64,000 nt of DNA from assembly GCA_001513895.1 (NCBI GenBank), contig LLKO01000011.1:620001-684000 (forward strand). The letters run 5' to 3'. Of this stretch, positions 57,802 to 64,000 are shown piece by piece (the first letter of the stretch is position 1; every line of letters begins with the position of its first letter). The notes under the pieces are model-generated. The model saw only the letters and a list, made by a program, of their open reading frames with translations, did not search any database and was not told the DNA's origin. The DNA comes from Graphilbum fragrans (taxonomy: Eukaryota > Ascomycota > Sordariomycetes > Ophiostomatales > Ophiostomataceae). Position numbers and translations under genes: made by a program.

Positions 57802-58726
57802 TTAAGCCATCGGTGCATAGGATGAGACACTTCCGCTGAGCGGGATACCGCCTTTATACATCGGCTTCTTCTCCATAACGGTACTTGTGTGAAAGATGAG
57901 GAACAACACAGCCACGATAAACATGAGAGTCGCATCGAAGATGTAAATGTATATCTCAGTCGATTGCAGACCGCCGCTGTAACCGCCGATATACTCAGCG
58001 ACACGGAACACGGAACGGACCATGATCATAGCACTGGCACCATAGAGGATGTAAACGAAACGTTCCTACGGAGCAGAGGTCTCTATGGAGAATGAGGTGG
58101 GGTTGCGCCGGATACGCTTGTGGAAGATGAATGTGACGATCATGAAAAAGCCGAAGAAGATAATTTGGATAACGAGACAACCACTGATGACATTCTCACC
58201 AAGCTTGATCTGGGACTCGGACGAAGCCTTGGCCAGCATGCCACCACCGCCAGACTGCGCCAGGAACGAGAGGACATCACCAAGCACAAACACCTTGGTC
58301 AACCATTTGGTGCGGATCACTGAGTGCGACTCAGCCTCTAAGAAGCGAATGAAGCGGCCGAGGGCCATGTAGATAGACGCTGCCAGCAGCGTCGGTCTAA
58401 GAAGCAGCGTGAGGCTCTGTAGGATGTAGGGTCCTGTCTTCCAATCCGGCGTTTGTCCGGCCGAAATGTTTCTGCCCTCGTATCCTAGTGCCTCGACTGT
58501 AGCCCAAGGTTAGCAGATGGTAGTTGGATAACATTGATTAGAAAGATGTCACGATGCTCAACGTGAACATACAAATTAGTCCGATGATGAACGGGATGAA
58601 GTACCAGGTTCGCTTGCGAACAAGAAAGTAGAGATGGCCGACCGTAACAAGAACAAACACTGCGCCTTTGCTGGGGTTGTAGTGGTATAGCACAAAAGTG
58701 CTGGCAGATGTAGAGTTCGACGACAT
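57802..58726 (-). pseudogene. RTA1-like lipid-translocating exporter with one in-frame stop
   Basis: Two exons, 58726-58573 and 58496-57802, would give about 281 residues with seven helices. Typical RTA1 features: YHYNPSKGAVF near the start, IFEALGYEGRNIS, PTLLAASIYMALGRFI, LGDVLSFLAQSGGGGM and SAMIMVRSVFRVAEYIGG near the end. The reading frame is continuous except for a TAG at 58068-58066, in SFSIETSAP*ERFVYILYGA. RTA1 homologues usually have Trp there (PW), so TGG-to-TAG is likely. No intron of suitable phase removes it. It may be a pseudogene, a strain-specific nonsense allele, or a sequencing error. Confidence 0.75.
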
Positions 58727-60788
58727 GGTTGGAGTCAACACGCTCCGGGTAATGCAAAAGGCTCGTTTCGTTCTATAGTTTTGAAAAGCAGTAAAAGAGA
58801 AATAAGACAACGAATGGATGAAAGAGGGGCGATCTTCAGTGAGCGAGAGTGATTATACAAGCATATCAACACACAACAAAACCTAGGAAATGGGCAACAA
58901 GCAGTTATATATTTCAGCACTAAGCCGGTTCCTGGTCATCACAGCAACAGAAACGCATCCGCAGAGTCTTAGACATTATGAAATACGAGTATTGTCAAAC
59001 CGTTATTTTTGGTGCTTTTTTTGTACGAGCCCCTATCTTTCGCTCTCCGTTCTTGCATTATTTTGCTACATAGCTAGTGTGGGCATGCATAAGGCGTAAG
59101 GCGTGCCTGCTAGCTAAACATGCCGACGGCGTCTCGCATAGAGCTTGGGTTAACATGGTTGGTTTATGGACATCAAAACTGGTGGTCGGGTTCGGTCTCG
59201 CCAAGTGTGGAGAATGGACATTGGAATAAAGCTGCCTAGCGCCTATCAGGAATAAGCCACCCACTAGTTTAACAGGCTTTGGACGGGTACCCTCCTCTAG
59301 GTCGCAGCCAGAGTCCCATCCGCGTATTATGTTATACGCGTATTGGCGAAAGGGTGGGGTGGAAACCACGTTTCTGGGTCAGTTGAAATGACCAATTAAG
59401 TGATTAAGTAGGATGTGTCCCAAACACGAGGATTACGGGCGGATCAAAATGTAGATTAGAGAGAAGCAGAAGAATGCAGTCGAAAGAAAGGGAATAGCAG
59501 GAAAGGAAAACGAAACCTCGTGACTCGTGTTTGGGGTGCTCTAAAACATAATGAGCTTCTAGACATACTTGATGGCAAACAGAAATCAGAAATGAAATTA
59601 GAGTGAAAGAAATTCAACACAAATGGCCTCAAACAAGCCGTCTAAGCACACTATATCGCGTTTTCCTGCTTTATCTTCCCCTCCCCCACTTTGTGTATAT
59701 CGGGAGATCGACAATGATAAGCTAGTTAAAACTTAGCCTGCATATACGAGAATATGTCCACGTATAGTCGCGCTGGACTACGTATCAGAACCTATACGCG
59801 GGTTGGTTGGACTGGTTGGGCTTTGTTTGGCATCTTTTTGAGGCTGTTGCGTATGAACGCGCCACCGTCAGAGTAAACTGTGCAGCGCCACAGTAAAGCA
59901 GCGCGTGGGCATAACGGTCATAAAATGGAATGCGGTGAAGCAGACTCAAGCTGTTTGTGCGAGTGATGAATAGTTAATGAGCTGATTGAATTCTCTAGCA
60001 ATACTATGGGGAGGTGAGGGCAGATGCGGCTTATAGCCTTGATACGGTCAGTGGCCTGCGCCACGTGTGGCGTAGGCCGCTTTCTGGCCTTGTGGCGCCG
60101 TAGACCGTAACAGTTGTCGGTGAAGCGGATGTCAAGTTCACCTTAGAGGAGAAAGGTATCGCCAAGGCTATCGAAAATGACCGAGACACGAACGTTTGAG
60201 TACTAGAGGTGTTGTTTATATGGAATATAAGCGTCAAATGCAATGTTTTGCAAGGCTAATATCGAGGTAAAGTGTATATCACTCTGTCAAAGTGCTGTAC
60301 ATCTCAAAAACAGTGTACATGTCGTGGCGCAGCACAAAAATGCTGTAGACGTGAGCCTCTTGGCTCAAGGACAAGTATGGAGTTCTCGCTGTACATAACT
60401 ACCCAGTGCCAGGTGTCCACTTACTGGTTGATGTTTAACTGTCAACATTGTTATCTTTAAAAACGTGGCCAGGGATAAGATCACGTAACGACCCGGATGA
60501 GTTAGAGTATTACGTTACGTTACTTTCGCCCCCTTAAGAGAGAAGAATCAATTCGTTTCTACTTAGAACTTAACACTAACTTACACCTCTCAACGTACGT
60601 CACACTTTATAGGTCTTCGCACACGGCTTCGAGTAGGGCTAGAGTTCGATAGCTTACATAATAGAGCTATTTTTCTCAAAAGATTGTTAATAACAAACAG
60701 CCCAAATACAAACCGACGAACACATTAACGTATTTGCAAACACTCCATAGACCAGATACTTCGTCTTTACGCTCAACGACTGAAGACC
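58727..60788. other. Gene-poor accessory spacer
   Basis: 2.06 kb without a supported gene. It contains a near-perfect 26-bp palindrome and moderate AT content. No transposon ends, terminal repeats or tRNA were recognised. Confidence 0.4.
60053..60078. repeat. 26-bp inverted repeat
   Basis: Arms of 12 bp (GGCCTGCGCCAC and GTGGCGTAGGCC) around a 2-bp centre, with one mismatch. It contains CACGTG. It could be a binding site or a hairpin; no gene is close. Confidence 0.7.
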
Positions 60789-61706
60789 ATGGCTTCCCCT
60801 TCACTTAGGGAAATATCATCCGAGGCGAGAGGCCTCCTCGAACTTGCTTCCAAATACTGGCTGTCCAGTGTATGTTACACGGATGCAAAAGAGCATCTCC
60901 GGGGCAGCTCGAAAATGATGGGGCGCATCGGTGACTTGTTGCAGTATTCACCAATGGATATGACGAATAATCTTTGGCGGCCCGATGCACAGCTCAAAAA
61001 TTCTGCAATCGGTCTACGCACCAACATCGACGCCTTACTGCACATCTGTTATAAGTACCGAACCGGCGACACGCTGAGATTACTCCACATAGAAATATCT
61101 CGTACCCTCACAGTCTACACGAAGGATATGTTCGAACAAAGAGAATTTGTACACCAAGTTGCTTCTGCGCCTCTCGAATCTATCGAAATCCCACACAAGA
61201 CATATTTTCATCAATTTTCTCGTTTTCCGCCGGAGATAAAGTTGATGGTCTGGGAAGCCGCAGCCTCGCCACCACCTTGCCAGCACTATTCTTCAGTACG
61301 ACAGGTACCAGATCCTTTCGGTCTGCATGGATATCGAGGAGACAGAGGTCTATGGGGGGCCTGCAAAGCGTCGCGCAAGATTATCAGCCAAGTGTACTCG
61401 AGACACAGAGATTTACACTGTACGAATTCTAATACCATCCTCGAAGAGACATATCAGAATCGTGTTCGTTTCGTTCATCTCTGTAACGTTAGCCAATTGC
61501 AGGTTGCTACTTTTGACTTACAACTCAAAAACTTTCTCAAAACTTGTTTTACGAATGGTATTCTTCCTATATATTTGAGACAGGTCGTCGCAGTTTTCTA
61601 TGATATAGAACCAGAGTTGGATGGAATTTCCTTGGAGAACATCGACAATCTTGTTCCAAGTCCGTATATGAACATTCGCCGTGCCGCGATTTGTCCAGGG
61701 CTTTAA
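60789..61706 (+). CDS. 2EXR-domain protein of unknown function
   Basis: Single exon, 305 residues. An N-terminal helical part (about 130 residues) precedes the 2EXR motif at about 137: FHQFSRFPPEIKLMVWEAAAS. The 2EXR domain is frequent in expanded, lineage-specific fungal families, and its function is unknown. After it come a variable SPP segment, YRGDRGLWGACKASRKI and a C-terminal LENIDNLVPSPY. The reading frame is clean. The start ATG at 60789 is preceded by ACC, a favourable context. Such genes are common in accessory regions. Confidence 0.7.
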   Translation: MASPSLREISSEARGLLELASKYWLSSVCYTDAKEHLRGSSKMMGRIGDLLQYSPMDMTNNLWRPDAQLKNSAIGLRTNIDALLHICYKYRTGDTLRLLHIEISRTLTVYTKDMFEQREFVHQVASAPLESIEIPHKTYFHQFSRFPPEIKLMVWEAAASPPPCQHYSSVRQVPDPFGLHGYRGDRGLWGACKASRKIISQVYSRHRDLHCTNSNTILEETYQNRVRFVHLCNVSQLQVATFDLQLKNFLKTCFTNGILPIYLRQVVAVFYDIEPELDGISLENIDNLVPSPYMNIRRAAICPGL

Positions 61707-62349
61707 GCCAACTTTATATCTAGTATTAATTATAAAGGAAATACATTTCTAGACGGCCTACCAGTAACGGCCCATTGTGACGCATCAGCTTGTTGCTACG
61801 CGTGTTGACCTTCCTTCATAGGACAGCATATTCCTTTAGCCCATTTAAGCTAATTTGTCAGGTACGATGGGAACGGTGCCTCTTGCTCGACAAAACTCAC
61901 GGGTACATTGGAAAGATCAACCCTAGCCTTGATTACACTTTCCGCAATAACGTATTGTGGCTGTGGTTGCTACAGTTGTGTTGTTTTGATCATCTTATGT
62001 TTTATTTGGTCTGTTCTCCGTCCCATCGTTAGTCTTTTCTTCCTCCCTTTTCATCAAGCTGCCACCACGCTCCTCTCGCCACGTCTGTATGTCGAGTCTT
62101 GTGGCTTTTCTGCCCATCCCGAGAACGAAAATGTATTTGCTAACGTATAGATTTACTGTTAAAGTTTGAAACGACCACGCCACTCTTTTTCTGGTAAGAT
62201 GCATCTGGTACTCCCATCTAGAAGAAACAGCGATTTTGATTTTAACCCTGTCACCAAGTGTAGCAGAAATGTGAGAGACACAGCTTGAAGCAGTCACCGC
62301 TGTACAAGGATACCTACTGACATTTATTTTGCACGCCGTGGACAGGCCG
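61707..62349. other. Intergenic region
   Basis: 643 bp, T-rich, no supported gene. Confidence 0.4.
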
Positions 62350-63384
62350 ATGAGTATGGGATCAGTAAGTGTCATTGTCTACCTGTCGACTTACAAAATC
62401 CATATTGATCAGTTGGCGCATTCAGAAAATCCCCACGACTATGGGCCCTGCGCCCGCCGCCCCCCTCCCTCCCGCGCTCGCGCCCGCTCTTGCTGCCGCA
62501 CCGCTTGTGGCCGCCCCGTCCTCGGTGCTCCCAGTCCCGGCCCCTCGCACCCCCAGCCGCGTCGCCGCCGGCCTCGCCCGTTGCCCCCTCGGTGACCCCT
62601 GTACCGGTTCTGTGTCCGCCTCTCGCCGCCCCAGCCCCAGCAGTTCCCTCTGGGTCCTCTAGAGTACCCCGGGGTCCTCCTGCCCCCCCGGGGCATGTCC
62701 AGCTGCGTGTCAGTGCCGGAAACGATTTCTACGGCGTATTGTGTTGCTCGCTTGCTAACTGATCTCATATAGGCGGCGCTTAATGACCGTAGCGTGAGTA
62801 TCGGAAGAGCTGCTGATACTGTTTCTTCGTTTCTCTAACAGAGCCCTGTGCAACAGCGACTCCGGCGCCGCGAGGTGGTAAATACTATCTCAGTTTCCCA
62901 AAACCTTGATACATTCAGCTAACCGCTTGCACAGATTCTGCGAAGCAGAGTTAGTGTATGTCATCCTAGAAATGACTATTGGTAAACAGTTAAAGAACTG
63001 TGGCTAATATGGAAATCTACAGCGCCTTGCAGTAGCGAGAACGGTTAGAAAAGCCCCCAATGAAAGTATAACCAAGAAGTCATCCAAACTAATATGTAAC
63101 AGGCCCAGGAACAGCGGGAAGCCTTGGCCGATGCCACCCTCGAAGTAAGAAAAGTCTACGTATCACATAATATTCAAGCTAACAGCTGACAAAGTCTCTC
63201 TTCAGCGGTGCCTCAGTGACTTGGGCGTATGTATACTAGTATTTTACCAACTACCATAGAACAACCCAACTAACTCAACGATTAACAGTCCGTACAGCAG
63301 TTTATTGAAGTAAGTTGTATAGAAATTTCGTTAAAGTTTATATCAAAATGTTGACAATTTTAGCGTTTGGAGGACCTTCTTTAA
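62350..63384 (+). CDS. Unrecognised gene built of 21-nt heptad microexons
   Basis: No known family is recognised. The 3' part is clear: exons 62773-62793, 62857-62877, 62935-62955, 63023-63043, 63103-63144, 63206-63226, 63289-63309 and 63364-63384 are 21 nt each, except the fifth (42 nt). All are in phase 0 between introns of 54-67 nt with GT..AG ends and CTAAC/CTGAC branches. They read AALNDRS, RLRRREV, ILRSRVS, RLAVART, AQEQREA+LADATLE, RCLSDLG, SVQQFIE, RLEDLL-stop. Positions 2 and 6 are often hydrophobic, a heptad pattern. The second exon could instead begin at 62842 (36 nt). Upstream is a Pro/Ala-rich exon ending at 62708; its path to an ATG (62350 or 62441) needs a frame change and is unsure. 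Confidence 0.6.
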
Positions 63385-63426
63385 GAGTCCGCCGAAAAAT
63401 GCGAGGGGGAAGCGACGGTACTACTC

Positions 63427-63562
63427 CTGCTGGGTCTGGGGCGCACCACGAATGGTGGCGCGCTGCAGGTAGCCGTCATAGGCAAAGAAGATGGGCGACG
63501 ACATGAAAGCACCGAGGCCGACGGTGAAGCAAACGAGGCCGCCGACGCCGGGGGAGAAGCCT
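63427..63562 (-). pseudogene. C-terminal fragment of a membrane protein
   Basis: On the minus strand about 45 codons read FSPGVGGLVCFTVGLGAFMS, SPIFFAYDGYLQ and a polar tail to a TAG. They are well codon-biased and membrane-like, yet upstream sequence immediately breaks into stops. The parent family is not recognised. Confidence 0.45.
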
Positions 63563-63714
63563 TAGAAGGAGGCTAAATGGGACGTGGGGAGTTGGCGAAT
63601 ATATATAATTCGATGACAACTTCCAAGGAAATAGAACCGGGCTCAGGAGCTAAGATCAAATCATAGATTAATTAACAATCACTATTACTTCCGACCTTCA
63701 GGAGTTTGACAAGG

Positions 63715-63987
63715 CGTCGATGCTAGACTGAGAGCGCGTCAGGTATTTTACCAGTACGTGTTCCTGGCAGAGCAAGTGGCAGAGCTGCGCCAGCAGCTGT
63801 CGCGGTACTACCTCTCGCTCCTCGAGTCTCCCAGCTTTGCGGGGGTGTGCCCTACATTTATGGACACTGCCGGACCGCTGCGCGACAAGGGCGAGGCATA
63901 TGGGCAGAAGCTAGTGGAGGTGGGGGTGAAGGTGCCATTTCGACGCTATTTGGGAGTGCCGCATCCATTTATGCATGGTGGACTTTG
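63715..63987 (+). pseudogene. C-terminal fragment of an alpha/beta hydrolase (abhydrolase-3 type)
   Basis: The frame from 63758 reads AEQVAELRQQLSRYYLSLLE, SPSFAGVCPTFMDTAG and PLRDKGEAYGQKL, then RRYLGVPHPFMHGGL and a stop. This matches the end of the lipase/esterase fold, where DPLRDEGEAY and a PHGF motif hold catalytic Asp and His. Here the Asp before PLRD is missing, as are the oxyanion HGG and the nucleophile GxSxG part. It is a relic, not an enzyme. Confidence 0.6.
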
Positions 63988-64000
63988 AGGAAGACTGCAA

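Noticed and set aside
62439..62768. RGG-rich minus-strand open frame opposite the Pro/Ala-rich exon
   Set aside because: RGG composition is simply the reverse of Pro/Ala codons; no start context or neighbours support it.
1..64000. Search for tRNA, rRNA and transposon ends
   Set aside because: No A/B box pair, no rRNA-like tract, no terminal repeats or transposase/reverse-transcriptase motif was seen by eye.

Overview
The window is nuclear DNA of a filamentous ascomycete (Pezizomycotina, most likely Sordariomycetes). Genes carry short introns of about 45-90 nt with GT..AG ends and CTAAC/CTGAC branch sites. Encoded proteins include a DIM-5-type histone methyltransferase, a fungal tRNA ligase, an Ish1-repeat protein, a siderophore transporter and Zn2Cys6/RTA1-type genes. 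Species cannot be named from the sequence alone.

Layout. 1-9.8 kb is transport and membrane: a siderophore-iron transporter (runs off the left edge), a SAM methyltransferase with a histidine-rich insert, a DHA2-type MFS exporter and a single-pass Ser/Thr-rich membrane protein. 11.4-21.7 kb holds a class II aldolase-like protein, the H3K9 methyltransferase, a UBTD-type ubiquitin-like protein, beta-COP and Mago nashi. 24-30 kb holds GID4, the divergent tRNA/RNase P pair TRM11-RPP40 and an ankyrin protein. 33.8-49.3 kb holds a casein kinase 1, proteasome ATPase RPT5, an F-box protein with a membrane anchor, a DUF4870/Tic20-like membrane protein, mitochondrial uL10m, anthranilate phosphoribosyltransferase and tRNA ligase TRL1. 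51-54.7 kb holds an Ish1-repeat protein and a secreted LPMO-like protein.

From about 54.7 kb to the right end the character changes: genes are sparse, AT-rich spacers lengthen, and several loci are broken. These are a frameshifted Zn2Cys6 regulator that has lost half its zinc finger, an RTA1-like gene with one in-frame stop, and C-terminal fragments of a membrane protein and of an alpha/beta hydrolase. A 2EXR-domain protein looks intact.

The most unusual locus is at 62.35-63.38 kb. A chain of tiny exons, seven of exactly 21 nt and one of exactly 42 nt, all in phase 0, spells one coiled-coil heptad per exon and ends in a stop codon inside the last 21-nt exon. I do not recognise this gene; it is my main candidate for something undescribed.

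Themes: protein turnover (GID4, RPT5, F-box, UBTD), tRNA maturation (TRM11, RPP40, TRL1) and membrane transport. These are co-located housekeeping genes rather than a pathway cluster; no secondary-metabolite cluster, transposon, tRNA, rRNA or CRISPR array was seen.
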